A stretch of DNA of 64,000 bases from Kribbella qitaiheensis (GTDB taxonomy: Bacteria; Actinomycetota; Actinomycetes; Propionibacteriales; Kribbellaceae): contig NZ_CP043661.1 in the NCBI RefSeq assembly GCF_014217565.1, forward strand, positions 2,666,001 to 2,730,000, given 5' to 3'. A program made the translations under genes and the position numbers. The notes below the pieces were generated by a model. The model searched no databases, was not told the origin of the DNA, and saw only the letters and a program-made list of their open reading frames with translations. Positions 55,167 through 64,000 of this stretch are shown here, piece by piece (positions within the stretch are counted from its first letter, which is position 1; every line of letters starts with the position of its first letter).

Positions 55167-55248
55167 GCGCCCCGTAATCGGCCGGGGGAAGGTTCACCCG
55201 GGGGCGGGCGTTGAGAGACTATGTAAGTCACTCTGCGAGAGGCGTGAG

Positions 55249-55887
55249 ATGTCGTTCTTCAAGCGCAACACAGCCCTGGTCGAGCCCGCGGCCGCCCTGC
55301 CCGGCCGTCAGGACCCCGGATTCGCCGTACCGGCGGACAACATCGTGCTCGGTACGCCGCAGACCGCACCTGTTCCGGCCGGCTTCGAGGAAGTCTGGTT
55401 CGGCACCGGCTGCTTCTGGGGCACCGAGGAGATCTTCTGGCAGCAGCCGGGCGTCTACACGACGGCCGTCGGCTACGCCGGTGGGTACACCCCCAACCCG
55501 TCGTACGAGGAAGTCTGCACCGGAGGCACCGGTCACACCGAGGCCGTCCGCGTCCTCTACGACCCGGCCAGGACCACCTTCACCGACCTGCTGAAGGTCT
55601 TCTGGGAAACCCACGACCCGACCCAGGGAATGCGCCAGGGCAACGACCTCGGTTCGCAGTACCGGTCGGCCATCTACTACACCACCGACGAGCAGCGCGC
55701 CGAGGCCGAGCGCACCCGCGACCTCTACGCCCCCGTCATCAAGCCCCTCGGCTACGGCGACATCACCACCGAAATCGCCCCCCTGGGCCCCGTCTACTAC
55801 GCCGAGGGCTACCACCAGCAGTACCTCCACAAAAACCCCAACGGCTACCGCTGCCACAGCAACACTGGCGCTGCCTTCCCGGCCTAA
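55249..55887 (+). CDS. msrA: Peptide methionine sulfoxide reductase MsrA
   Basis: The 212-residue enzyme reduces S-methionine sulfoxide in oxidised proteins. The catalytic Cys55 is in GTGCFWGTEE, followed by the HTEAVRVLYDP and EGYHQQYLHKNP motifs and a late Cys in GYRCHS that may act as resolving residue. The start ATG 55249 follows GAGAGGCG. A hairpin terminator follows at 55898. Confidence 0.93.
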   Translation: MSFFKRNTALVEPAAALPGRQDPGFAVPADNIVLGTPQTAPVPAGFEEVWFGTGCFWGTEEIFWQQPGVYTTAVGYAGGYTPNPSYEEVCTGGTGHTEAVRVLYDPARTTFTDLLKVFWETHDPTQGMRQGNDLGSQYRSAIYYTTDEQRAEAERTRDLYAPVIKPLGYGDITTEIAPLGPVYYAEGYHQQYLHKNPNGYRCHSNTGAAFPA

Positions 55888-55897
55888 CCAGCCCGTA

Positions 55898-55937
55898 CGA
55901 CGGAGGAGCAAGAGCCCCACCGCTCGCTCCTCCGTCG
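55898..55937 (+). terminator. Terminator of msrA
   Basis: CGACGGAGGAGC and GCTCCTCCGTCG form a 12-bp perfect stem with a 16-nt loop, about ten bases after the msrA stop. Confidence 0.8.
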
Positions 55938-56662
55938 GGCGCTGGTTGGTGCTGCCCACCATGGTTCGCCGCCACCTGGTTCCCGGGGTGCTGGTGGTCC
56001 CTGAGATCGGGTCCGCTGACGCGATGTTCGGCCGATAGCGCGCTATAAGTCCGGCAGCGGACGAAGGACCCGGCAGCCGACGACCCAGACCCGCCCTCGT
56101 CGAGCAGGCTAAGCAACGTTCAACCTGTAGCAGCTGACACCCTTCCGCAACGCGAACCCGGGGGGCTTGTGCACCAGATGAGCACGGCCACCGCGGGGGA
56201 TGCTCAACCGGTGCTCAAAGACGCCGAATCGGGGGTCGATCGGTCGGGGGCAACCCCCGGCCGGGGCCGGTCTTACCAAGGCCGGCATGAACCCCGGGCC
56301 GGCCTTGCCGACCACACGGGCGGGTCACACCTGCCCGCAGGATCCGCGGAGCCGCGTCCCCACAGCTTGACCTCCAAGCTCCTGGGAGGTCTCCGTCGCC
56401 CACCGACCCCCAGACGCCGGTCCTACGTCGCGGCTAATGCCGTGGCTGGCGGCGCTTAGAACGCGCGCCTTGGCTGGACCGACGGCAACCGAGCTGGTCG
56501 ACCTGCTCACCAACCAGCCGCCGAAGCCGCCCGCCGACCCCGTCGGGAACCCGGCGCCGTTCGAGGGCCTGCTGAACAGCTGAAATGTCGAGAGCCGCGG
56601 GTCGGCTCCGATGTAGCGTCGAGAGGGCCGACCAGCGGCTGCTCCGACGTTAGGGATCTCTG
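55938..56662. other. Gene-poor stretch with one small possible remnant
   Basis: No convincing gene is present between msrA and the DGPF gene. A 48-codon frame from ATG 56437 to TGA 56583 has GC-rich third positions and reads as a plausible coding C-terminus (TATELVDLLTNQPPKPP), so it may be a gene remnant. The rest shows only short antisense frames. Confidence 0.45.
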
Positions 56663-57037
56663 ATGAAGTACGTCGTACTGATCCACTCCAACCCGCAGCC
56701 GTGGGGCCACCCGACCGGCGACACCGTGGCCGAGCACCAGGCCCTCCCCAAGGCCGAGCGCGACCGGCTGAACTCGGACTTCGAGAAGCTCCTGAGCGAG
56801 CTCCAGGCCAACGGCGAACTGCTCGGCGGCGAGGCCCTGGGCGACCCGGCCACCTCCCGCCTCTACCGCTACTCCGGCCGCCCGGTCGTCACCGACGGCC
56901 CGTACTCGGAGTCGAAGGAACACCTGGCCGGCTTCTTCCTCATCGACGTCGACACCCCGGAACGCGCCGACGCCGTAGCCCAAACCTTCGCCGGCCCCGG
57001 CGAAACCATCGAACTCCGCCCGATCCACGTCTTCTGA
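56663..57037 (+). CDS. DGPF/YCII-domain protein
   Basis: The 124-residue protein fits the YCII-related DGPF family: VTDGPYSESKEHLAGFFLIDV. Such proteins are small dimeric ferredoxin-like folds often encoded next to ECF sigma factors; no sigma factor is seen here. ATG 56663 is the start. A stem-loop terminator follows at 57046. Confidence 0.85.
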   Translation: MKYVVLIHSNPQPWGHPTGDTVAEHQALPKAERDRLNSDFEKLLSELQANGELLGGEALGDPATSRLYRYSGRPVVTDGPYSESKEHLAGFFLIDVDTPERADAVAQTFAGPGETIELRPIHVF

Positions 57038-57045
57038 ACTCCCTG

Positions 57046-57074
57046 GCCGGGCCAGTACATCGTCCTGGCCCGGC
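57046..57074 (+). terminator. Terminator of the DGPF gene
   Basis: GCCGGGCCAG and CTGGCCCGGC pair in a perfect 10-bp stem around a 9-nt loop right after the stop codon. Confidence 0.7.
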
Positions 57075-57295
57075 GGTCAGGGCATCGGAGGCTTCCACGC
57101 CTGCCGTCCCACCTGACGATCCTGCGGCTGCCCGCACATCAACTGCTGAGTGAGGGTGTCAGCATCGATTCGGTGACTGCGTCACTGTCCGGGTGATCTG
57201 GCGGTCACCACCGTCGACCGGCGCGATGGTTGCTTCGAAAACCCCGGTCATCAAGCCCCTCGACCTGTTAGGCGGCCGAGCCACTGGACGGCGGG

Positions 57296-58516
57296 TCAGC
57301 CACGTTCGGCGGTTAGAGGCTTGGTCGGGCCGGCCTGCGGGCGAGTGATCTGCCGGCCAGGCGTTTGTCCGCCGCGATCGGGCCGGGCGCCGTCGGGCGA
57401 ACTGACAGAACGGTTCACGGCACCGGCCGCGGGAGCCTGGCCGGTCGTCATGGCGCGAAGCTTCGCGATCTCCGGCGAAGTACTGACCTCGGCGCCTGGC
57501 GTTGTCTGCTGGCCGGTCGCCTGCGGCTGGCCCTGATGGACGGGTTGCGGCCGCGGCTGACTTCCAGACTGCTGCTGCCCTTGTTGCGGTCCAGCCTGCT
57601 CCCCTTGCTGGGGTCCTGCCTGCTGGCCGGGGCCTTGCTGTGTCTGTTGCTGGGCGGCTTGTTGTTGATACCAGTTCTTGTAGTACTGCTCGGCGTGACC
57701 GACCACCTGGTCTATACCACTGATAGCGTAGTTGGCGGCGTCCGAGGCCAGCGTGGCCTTCTGCGCGCTGGTAGCGGATGGATCGGCCCGCACCGTGGCG
57801 AGCCTCTCGAACTCCGCACGCATCGGCGCGACCACCGCAGCCCGGATGGCGTCGCGATGGGATTCCGGCATCAGGCCGCCGAGGCGATGGTCTATGACCA
57901 TGTCGGCCGCCATGTTCCAGCGCTGCGCCCGCTCGGTGCCGATCAACTGGGTGGCCACCTGGTCGGTGGACTGCGCGGTGCGGGCGGCGATACCGCTGTT
58001 CAGCTCCGCCGAGGCCGGGGTGTACGCGGGATAGGCGTCCACGCCGGGCTGTGTCAGCACACCGGGCGAGACACGGTCGAGCCCAACATCCGCGATGACA
58101 TCGTCGAGGTTGCGGTGGACCCAGTGCTCGGCCTGGCCTTCCTCGAGTGCGAGGGCCGCCCGGTCTTGGGCCGGATACGCGCCGGGCGCGCTTTCATCGC
58201 CGAACCGGGACGACAGGTGGACGGCCTCGTGAGCGACCGTGGCCGCCGCATCCCGAAGGCGGTAGTTCTCGTCGTCGGTGAGCGGGCGCCCGCCGGTGTA
58301 GGCATGCCTGACCGGATCCAGCACCCGGCCTCGGCTGACCGTCATCGTGCCGTCCGGATGCGCGCTGCCGAGGATGCCGGCGTCCAGCTCCTCGAAGACG
58401 CGCCCGTTCCATCGGGTCGGCGAACCGGTCCGCTGCTCGACGGACCTGATCACGCTCGCCACCCATTGGTACTCCGGTGATGACGGGTGAAGCTCCTTGC
58501 CCTTTTGACTGGGCAT
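57296..58516 (-). CDS. HExxH putative zinc metalloprotease with Gln-rich tail
   Basis: The 406-residue protein has an N-terminal domain with HEAVH at residues 96-100 (His96, His100 as zinc ligands, Glu97 as base) and EEGQAE at 125-130 as likely third ligand, the gluzincin spacing. A helical middle region follows (to about 275), and then a Gln/Gly/Pro-rich low-complexity tail. No signal peptide is apparent. The start ATG 58516 lies within the end of the upstream gene, with 67 bases of overlap, so the two are coupled. I recognise no named family, so the protease activity is inferred from the motif alone. Confidence 0.55.
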   Translation of the reverse strand: MPSQKGKELHPSSPEYQWVASVIRSVEQRTGSPTRWNGRVFEELDAGILGSAHPDGTMTVSRGRVLDPVRHAYTGGRPLTDDENYRLRDAAATVAHEAVHLSSRFGDESAPGAYPAQDRAALALEEGQAEHWVHRNLDDVIADVGLDRVSPGVLTQPGVDAYPAYTPASAELNSGIAARTAQSTDQVATQLIGTERAQRWNMAADMVIDHRLGGLMPESHRDAIRAAVVAPMRAEFERLATVRADPSATSAQKATLASDAANYAISGIDQVVGHAEQYYKNWYQQQAAQQQTQQGPGQQAGPQQGEQAGPQQGQQQSGSQPRPQPVHQGQPQATGQQTTPGAEVSTSPEIAKLRAMTTGQAPAAGAVNRSVSSPDGARPDRGGQTPGRQITRPQAGPTKPLTAERG

Positions 58517-58932
58517 TTCAGCCCGGCCCGGTCCTCTAACCAGAGCTCTTCGATCAGCCGGGCCAGCGACGAGTTCATCCGCAGGATCGTGCCCGCTTCG
58601 CGGGCCGGGGCCTGATCGGCCAGCGCCGCGATGGCCCGGATCGCCGACTCGGCAACGGCGATGCGCTCCTGCGTCGATCCCTGCGCGCTCGCGGCTTGGC
58701 CTTGCAACTGTACGGCTCGCTCGAACTGCTCACTCGTACCCGGCGGTGGCCCGGTGATCAGCTCGGGCAGCCGGTCCGCCCTGGCCAGGGCGCGCGCCCG
58801 CCAGAGGTCGTCCGGGATCAGCGCCGCCAGGTTCTTCAACCGCTCAACCTCGGCCGCGATCGTCGCCTGATCCGCGCCGCGGAGCGAGTCGGACAGCGCG
58901 CGGACCTGAGTGTCTACGGTCTGGTAATCCAT
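58450..58932 (-). CDS. Helical partner protein of the HExxH gene
   Basis: The product of 160 residues is acidic and helical in the first 130 residues (LKNLAALIPDDLWRARALAR) and then has a basic tail. The tail (from about residue 138) may not be real: a TGA in the +1 frame lies immediately before the next gene's ATG, and one base change in the G/C run near 58510-58525 would end the protein there. The gene is co-directional and coupled with the HExxH gene. No family recognised. Confidence 0.5.
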   Translation of the reverse strand: MDYQTVDTQVRALSDSLRGADQATIAAEVERLKNLAALIPDDLWRARALARADRLPELITGPPPGTSEQFERAVQLQGQAASAQGSTQERIAVAESAIRAIAALADQAPAREAGTILRMNSSLARLIEELWLEDRAGLKCPVKRARSFTRHHRSTNGWRA

Positions 58933-59080
58933 CCACGCACCTTAACGAGTCCCCGGCCCTTCCAGGACAGCCTCAGGTGTGGAGACAGCAGGGATGACCT
59001 GCCGGATCGACCATCAAGAACTGCGTCGCAACCTCCGACTCACCTCGAGACGTTGCACGGGGGTGTGTCAACACCCGGGA

Positions 59081-59709
59081 TCACCGTGCCGCCGCAGCGG
59101 CAACCTCCGAAAGTCTGCGGTTGAGCTCGGTGGAGGCGTGCGTTTCCGAGATAGGGACAACGAATGCGAGTTCCCGTTGTGCGGCGAGTAGGTCACCCAG
59201 GTGCGCGTGGGTGAAGGCGACCACCAAACGAGCTCGGGGATCGTGAATATCGAATGCGTTGGCAGCTTGCCGATAGGCCTCTGAGAGCACGCCCACAGCG
59301 TCCGCGGTCGCGTCCCACCAGGCGGCAGCGCTCCTGGCGACCTGCCGCACAGCCTTCGCCGCCTGCCGTCGTAGCTGCTTCTCGCCCTCGAGCCTCGAGA
59401 TCCACTGCCGGGGCTCAGCGTCCGCCGAGAAGTGATCGACCCACAGATCCAGTCGCGTTTGCTTGAGCGTCCGATGCCAGTGAAACGTCTCGCGGTGCCG
59501 GTGTGGCACCCAGTCACAGCAGACCCCGTACCGGATGTCGAACTGTCCACCTTGACTGCCTGGACGTCGACCACCGCACGGATTCCGTCCGACAACCACC
59601 TGGCCCACAGCAGACCGCGAACGTGTTCGAAATCCACCACGACCGGCTACAAGGCCGCGCCGATCAAGTCCCTCGCCCGCTGTGCTGCGACTTCCTCGAG
59701 GCTGACCAC
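59081..59709 (-). pseudogene. Degraded gene of unknown function
   Basis: Reading from GTG 59709, good coding sequence (VVSLEEVAAQRARDLIGAAL, then VDFEHVRGLLWARWLSDGIR) is cut by TAG at 59647-59649. From about 59550-59560 it changes frame to a clear C-terminal half (DWVPHRHRETFHWHRTLK, and the end RRLSEVAAAAAR) that stops at 59081. One stop and one frameshift make this a pseudogene or a badly read region. I do not recognise the family. Confidence 0.6.
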
Positions 59710-59939
59710 CGCAGCACCTTATCCGGGCTGGATCGACTGTTCCCCTCTTAGCTCCGAACACGTGCCGGTCACTGACATCCCTTACGCAGATGGCCTTCGC
59801 GATCGGTTGCATTGCGGTCCAGCCACGGTGAGTCAGGGGTGTCTTCGCGCTGGTTTATGGAGCCGGTCGCCGGGTACCGGCCGAGCGGCTGGGGGCCTGG
59901 TATGTCGTCGTACATCATCAGGATCTAGGAGGCAGCGAC

Positions 59940-60866
59940 ATGGCTGGAGCAGGTGCGGCGGGCAGGCTGGTCAAAGCCTGGGGCATCGGGGTCAAGGACT
60001 TACCGCGGAACACGACCTGGCTGCTGACGAAGGCGTTGACGCCGTTGGAAGCGACAAAGGAAGCGGCCGCAAGCGCGACTCAGTCGGCCGGAAGCGGGCT
60101 GGTGGACATCGCTCGCCATGCGGGAGCTTCTGTCATGGACGTGTTGCCTGTGGGCGATTCGATCGAAACGAAACTCCAGCGAGCCAGAGCCGCGGCCGAC
60201 GAAGCCCAGCAGGCGGAGGAGAACGCCGTCCGCGAGGCCGAGGAGGCGAAGGCGCGCAGCGACGAGGCACGGCAGGTCGCCGAGCGGTGCCGGGCGTACG
60301 TGCGCGACGTCGAGCAGGAGCAGACCCAAGAGGTCAACGACAAGGTCGCCGAGGCTCGCCGTGAGGCCGATGCGCGGATCGAGCGGGCTCGTGTCTCGGC
60401 GCAGACAGACGCCGACCGCGTGATGCAACGGGCGAAGGCGGAGGCAGACGACCGCGTCGCGAAGGCACGCGACGAAGCGGAGGCGGCACAGTCGAAGGCC
60501 AAGCAGACGATGGCCGACGCGACGGCCAGCCTCGCGGAGGCCAGACGGCTGGCCGACGAGGCCACGGAAGCGACGAAGGCAGCCGCCGAGGAGGCGCACC
60601 GACAGGCCGCGCAGCTTGCCGCGAACGCCGATCGCGAGGCCAGGAGCGCCGACGAACGGGTGGCCGAGGCCGAGCAGGTCCGGTCGCGCGCCCGCGTCCA
60701 CCCAAAGCGCAACGGACGGACTCAAGGCGCCGCGGACCTCAACGAGATGACCAAGGTGGACCTGCTGAACCTCGCCACGACAGAGGACGTCAAAGGCAGG
60801 TCCGCGATGAGCAAGACCGAACTGGTGACCGCCCTCAAACGATCGACCGGATCGAAGCGGCGATAG
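59940..60866 (+). CDS. Long coiled-coil protein with C-terminal Rho-N/SAP-like motif
   Basis: The 308-residue protein has an N-terminal segment (1-75) with short hydrophobic helices, a coiled coil from about 80 to 245 rich in Ala, Glu, Lys and Arg heptads, and a C-terminal MTKVDLLNLATTEDVKGRS-type segment resembling the Rho-N or SAP helical nucleic-acid-binding motif. AGGAGGC precedes ATG 59940. It is the first of four adjacent small genes in one direction. The function is unknown. Confidence 0.65.
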   Translation: MAGAGAAGRLVKAWGIGVKDLPRNTTWLLTKALTPLEATKEAAASATQSAGSGLVDIARHAGASVMDVLPVGDSIETKLQRARAAADEAQQAEENAVREAEEAKARSDEARQVAERCRAYVRDVEQEQTQEVNDKVAEARREADARIERARVSAQTDADRVMQRAKAEADDRVAKARDEAEAAQSKAKQTMADATASLAEARRLADEATEATKAAAEEAHRQAAQLAANADREARSADERVAEAEQVRSRARVHPKRNGRTQGAADLNEMTKVDLLNLATTEDVKGRSAMSKTELVTALKRSTGSKRR

Positions 60867-60884
60867 CCAGGAGTGGAGAAGATC

Positions 60885-61064
60885 ATGGGACTGTTACACA
60901 GGAAGAGCCGGTGGGAGCGGATCGCGGAGCCGGTTGCGACCGCTGCGAACAACGCGGTGCACCGCGGTGCTGTGCGCAACGGCGTCGCCGCCGCTGCAGC
61001 GGCGATCGGCATGAGCGCTGCCAGCGCGGTGGTCTCGTCGCGGCGGAACAAGGACAAGAAGTGA
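60885..61064 (+). CDS. Small basic protein of 59 residues
   Basis: ATG 60885 has a GGAGAAG site upstream. The peptide has basic ends around a central Ala-rich hydrophobic run (VAAAAAAIGMSAASAVV) and could be a membrane-associated helix. It is part of the small-gene cassette; its stop TGA overlaps the next GTG as GTGA. Confidence 0.5.
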   Translation: MGLLHRKSRWERIAEPVATAANNAVHRGAVRNGVAAAAAAIGMSAASAVVSSRRNKDKK

Positions 61065-61264
61065 AGCTGCGCAGTCTCGCGGTGTTCGGCGCGGGGTACG
61101 TGCTGGGAGCCAAGGCGGGACGTGAACGCTATGCACAGATTGTCGAAGCGATCCAGACGGCGTCGCAGCGATTCGATGAGGTCCGTCGTCAACGCGGCAA
61201 GCCTGCTTCCCGAAAGGGAAGCGACGGGCTCGACAGCTATCTGGATGATGCCAGGCGCAACTAA
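61061..61264 (+). CDS. YtxH-like small protein
   Basis: The 67-residue product starts with GTG 61061, overlapping the upstream stop as GTGA. An N-terminal hydrophobic stretch (AVFGAGYVLGAKAG) is followed by a polar helix (QIVEAIQTASQRFDEVRR). This is the YtxH-like layout seen in many actinobacteria, often in envelope stress clusters. Role unknown. Confidence 0.6.
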   Translation: MKLRSLAVFGAGYVLGAKAGRERYAQIVEAIQTASQRFDEVRRQRGKPASRKGSDGLDSYLDDARRN

Positions 61265-61511
61265 CACCCTGGCGGGCGGCGCCCTAATACACACCTCGCT
61301 CGTCGCCCGCCTGCTCGGAGTGCGGCTGCTGACCGTGGAGGGGACGATCTTGCTGTCACCGGCGTCGTTCGCCGCACCGCCATCGGACCTCGCCCGCACA
61401 ACAACCCATCTCGCAGCGACCGCCGGGCCCAAGGGGATCGGGGCACGGCTGGGCCCGTCGGCGCGGCTGATCGACGAAAGCATCGACGATCTGCGGTCGC
61501 TCGATCACTGA
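61245..61511 (+). CDS. Small protein of 88 residues
   Basis: ATG 61245 (or 61248) lies in the end of the previous gene, an overlap of 20 bases. The protein has a hydrophobic N-terminal half and ends RLIDESIDDLRSLDH, which looks like real coding. It completes the four-gene cassette. Confidence is limited because GC-rich antisense frames also read through. Confidence 0.45.
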   Translation: MMPGATNTLAGGALIHTSLVARLLGVRLLTVEGTILLSPASFAAPPSDLARTTTHLAATAGPKGIGARLGPSARLIDESIDDLRSLDH

Positions 61512-61689
61512 GCGAGCGCGCCGGAACGGCTGGGACGCGTAGCTGCGGACCACCGTGCGGAAACGGGCGGTACCGCGGTGTCACGAGCGGTTCTGAACCG
61601 TTGCGCGGCAGGGGGAGTGGGTGCACTGTCGAAACGTCCAGACGGGCCGGGAACGGTCTCGGACCGATGGGTCGTCCCGGGAGGGAATC

Positions 61690-63430
61690 GTGGGCAGACC
61701 ACGCCTCATCATCGCTTCCGTCGCAGCGCTCGCAGCCGCCAGCTCCGGCGCCGCGGTCAGTGCGTCCGCGTCACCCGCCGACACCCGGGTGAGCGTCGGC
61801 AGCCCCACGACACCCTTCTCGCAGAACAAGCAGAACGAGCCTGCCGTCGCGATCGACGCACACGACCCGGCAGTGATGGTGGCAGGTTCGAACGACGAGA
61901 TCGACGAGGAGTCCTGCGCGGGCCGGTGACCCAGCTACCTGTCCGTTCACGGACGGCGTCGGGGTCTCCGGCGTGTACTTCTCATTCGACGGCGGCGGGT
62001 CCTGGACCCAGCCGACATACTCCGGCTGGACCGCTCGGCACTGCCTCGGCCCGGTCGCGTGTGCCCCGCGGGTGGGTCCGATCGGGACGCTGCCCCGTTA
62101 CTACGAGGCCGGGCTGGTGTCCGACGGCGACCCGGCGGTGGCCTTCGGACCGCGCCCCGGGCCCGACGGCACCTTCTCCTGGGCCAACGGGTCGCGGTTG
62201 TACTACGCGAACCTGACGTCGAACTTCGCCACCAGCCGCGCACTCGAGACCTTCCGCGGCTTCGAGGCGATCGCGGTGTCACGGACGGATGACGCCCGCG
62301 CTGCCGCCGGCGGTAGCGCCTCAGCTTGGGCCGAACCGGTGATCATCTCGAAGCAGTCGGCCACGACCTTCTCCGACAAGGAGCAGATCTGGGCTGACAA
62401 CGCATCGAGCAGCCGGTTCTTCGGTCGCGTGTACACCTGCTGGGCCAGCTTCCGCAGCAACAGCCAGGGCCAGGCTTTCCCGGCGCCTCTGACCGTGGCG
62501 GTGTCCAGCGACGGTGGAGGCAGGTGGACCACGAAGCAGGTCGGGCCCGCAGGCAGCAACCGCATCAACCAACAGGCCGATGGCTGCGTCGTACGCACCG
62601 ACAGCACCGGCAACGTCTACATCTTCGGTGTCGGCGCACGCCGCGGCGCCACCGTGCAGTTGATGTACAAGTCGACCGATGGCGGCGCGCACTGGGCAGG
62701 ACCGACCGTGGTGGCCCCCGTGGTTTCGCCAGGTGTCATCGACCCGGTTCTCGGCCGCCCGGTCATGGACGGTATCGCCGGCGCCCGGGTCGACCTGGCC
62801 GGCGGGCCGAACGTCGACATCGCGAACGGCCGTCCGACCGGCGCCCGCGCGACCGATGAGCTTTTCATGACCTGGTCGGATGGCCGGGCCGGCCTGAACC
62901 ACGAGCAGCTGATGCTGACCTGGTCGCGCAACGGCGGCACGTCCTGGGCCTCGCCGACCGCTGTGGCGCTGGCCGCGGGCGACCGGCCGGTCTACACCGC
63001 ACCAACTGTTTCGCCGGACGGCACAGACCTGTACGTCGTGCACAACTCGTTCACGACGCCTTACCGCAACGACACCACCAGCCCGCGCGGCCTGATCGGT
63101 GAAGTGCGGCACGCGAACGTGGCGGCCGGCGTACCGACCGGGTGGTCGACACTGGAGCGCAGCCCCGTGGGCGACCCGAGGGGCAGCAGCCAGAACAGCC
63201 TGACGGCGGAGTTCCTCGGTGACTACGTGTACGCCGCGTCGACGAACGACTCCGCGGTCGCCGTCTGGAACGACACCCGGAACGCCGGCGTGTGCTCGTC
63301 GATCAACGCCTATCGGGCCTCGCTGTACACGGCCAGTCCGATGGCGGCCCCGAACGTGCTCGGCACCTGCCCGGCTGCTTTCGGCAACAGCGACATCTTC
63401 GGAGGGAGGTACCCCGACCCGACCCCGTGA
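61690..63430 (+). pseudogene. Secreted Asp-box (sialidase-like) protein with frameshift
   Basis: GTG 61690 (GGGAGGGA upstream) opens a signal peptide (ASVAALAAASSGAAVSASA) and a short mature region, but TGA at 61927 stops the frame. One base extra (T61927) separates it from a long frame that reads to 63430. The restored protein of about 580 residues has four Asp-box motifs (SFDGGGSW, SSDGGGRW, STDGGAHW, SRNGGTSW), typical of secreted beta-propeller hydrolases such as sialidases. The catalytic identity is uncertain. Either a pseudogene or a sequence error. Confidence 0.7.
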
Positions 63431-63496
63431 CAGCTCACCCATCGCCTGGGGAGGTGGGTGCTCCGGCGCTCATCTCCCCGCTCCGGATCTGGTTCG

Positions 63497-64000
63497 TCAG
63501 GGGCGGAGGGATTTGGTGAACATGAGGGTGGTGTCGTCGTCGTTTCGGACCATCTCGCCGGGTGGGACCTGCTTGAGGTTGTAGAGGATGCCACGGCCGT
63601 CGGGCAGATAGCCACGGCGTACGTACATCCGTTGTGCCGCGCCGTAATCGGCGTACAGACCGACCCCGATGCCAACGGTGTCGGAGCGCTCGGCGACCAG
63701 GGCCTCGGCGGCGTCCATCAACGCGCTGCCGATCCCGCGACGGCGGAGCTTCGACTTGATGATCTCGTTGGGAGGACGTTGAAGTCCTGGATTTCCGGGA
63801 TCCCGTTGAACGGCTCGTACGGCGATTTCCACCACACCGTCACGTAGCCGACGTACTCGTCATCAACGGTCGCCACCAACACACTACGAACCCCGGCCCG
63901 CTGCTGCTCAACGTACTTCTCGTACTGCGACACCGGCTTGTTCCACCCGATCGCGGTCATCGCTGCCGAGATCACCTCCGGGTCGTCGTCCCGCAACGCC
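63497..64000 (-). pseudogene. GNAT acetyltransferase, frameshifted, 5' end outside window
   Basis: The C-terminal half (KLRRRGIGSALMDAAEALVAE, with the GNAT A-motif R-R-x-G-I-G/A) is in one frame, and the N-terminal half (VATVDDEYVGYVTVWWKSPY) in another. The break is one base missing from the GGG run at about 63770-63772 (minus-strand CCC). The start lies beyond 64000. The family acetylates amino groups; the target is unknown. Confidence 0.7.

Noticed and set aside
56169-56459. Small plus-strand frame of 96 residues
   Set aside because: No ribosome site or coding character; overlaps other short frames.
59068-59640. A single intact gene of 190 residues
   Set aside because: Only its first part is coding; the rest is out of frame with the real C-terminal half. 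Annotated as one degraded gene.

Overview
The window is high-GC, densely coded DNA from an actinobacterium. The lineage signals are mycothiol S-conjugate amidase (Mca), an F420/Ddn-type oxidoreductase, a short-chain cis-prenyl transferase, an IlvA with a C-terminal ACT domain, DUF1707, DUF4245 and DUF4307 proteins, and many GTG or TTG starts. The gene content fits the Kribbella/Nocardioides side of Propionibacteriales. That placement is inference from gene content, not a database match.

Layout. 1-9.2 kb: MobA/MocA-like nucleotidyltransferase (cut by the window edge), DUF4245 protein, PfkB sugar kinase with a coupled membrane protein, then both fumarase types: 4Fe-4S class I (fumA, with an iron-box-like palindrome upstream) and iron-free class II (fumC). 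9.2-18.7 kb: AbiEi/DUF559-like protein, lytic transglycosylase, PIN-PhoH ATPase, a polytopic membrane protein whose tail runs antisense into uppS, a hemolysin III protein, MarR, an APH-fold kinase, a Ddn-like protein and a lipoprotein. 18.7-24.1 kb: a secreted protease cluster of one M28 aminopeptidase and two M4 metalloproteases, sharing a C-terminal module and leader hairpins. 24.3-31.7 kb: thioredoxin-domain protein, SpoU rRNA methyltransferase, CopD protein, mca, DUF4307, greA and a frameshifted DUF72 gene. 31.8-47.2 kb: transport, stress and regulation: three MFS exporters (two with MarR regulators), a zeta-type toxin-antitoxin pair, a DUF4097 protein with long repeats, ilvA, a three-gene ABC-2 exporter and a frameshifted SDR. 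47.2-57 kb: AI-2E-family permease, MutL/GlmL, metB, two unknown helical/Gln-rich proteins, a YczE-MocR pair, msrA and a DGPF protein. 57.3-64 kb: accessory end with a HExxH, Gln-rich protein and its partner, a degraded gene, a cassette of four small or coiled-coil proteins, a frameshifted secreted Asp-box (sialidase-like) protein and a frameshifted GNAT at the right edge.

Main non-gene signals. A family of 48-52 nt palindromic elements (five copies) sits between genes. Several near-perfect operators lie upstream of regulated genes: MarR boxes, two 19-bp TTGAG-N9-CTCAA boxes, a PurR/LacI-type palindrome before greA and a 15-bp direct repeat before the hemolysin III gene. Many convergent genes overlap at their stop codons. 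At least four genes carry single-base frameshifts, clustered near the right end, so either base-level error or real decay must be considered when reading that region.
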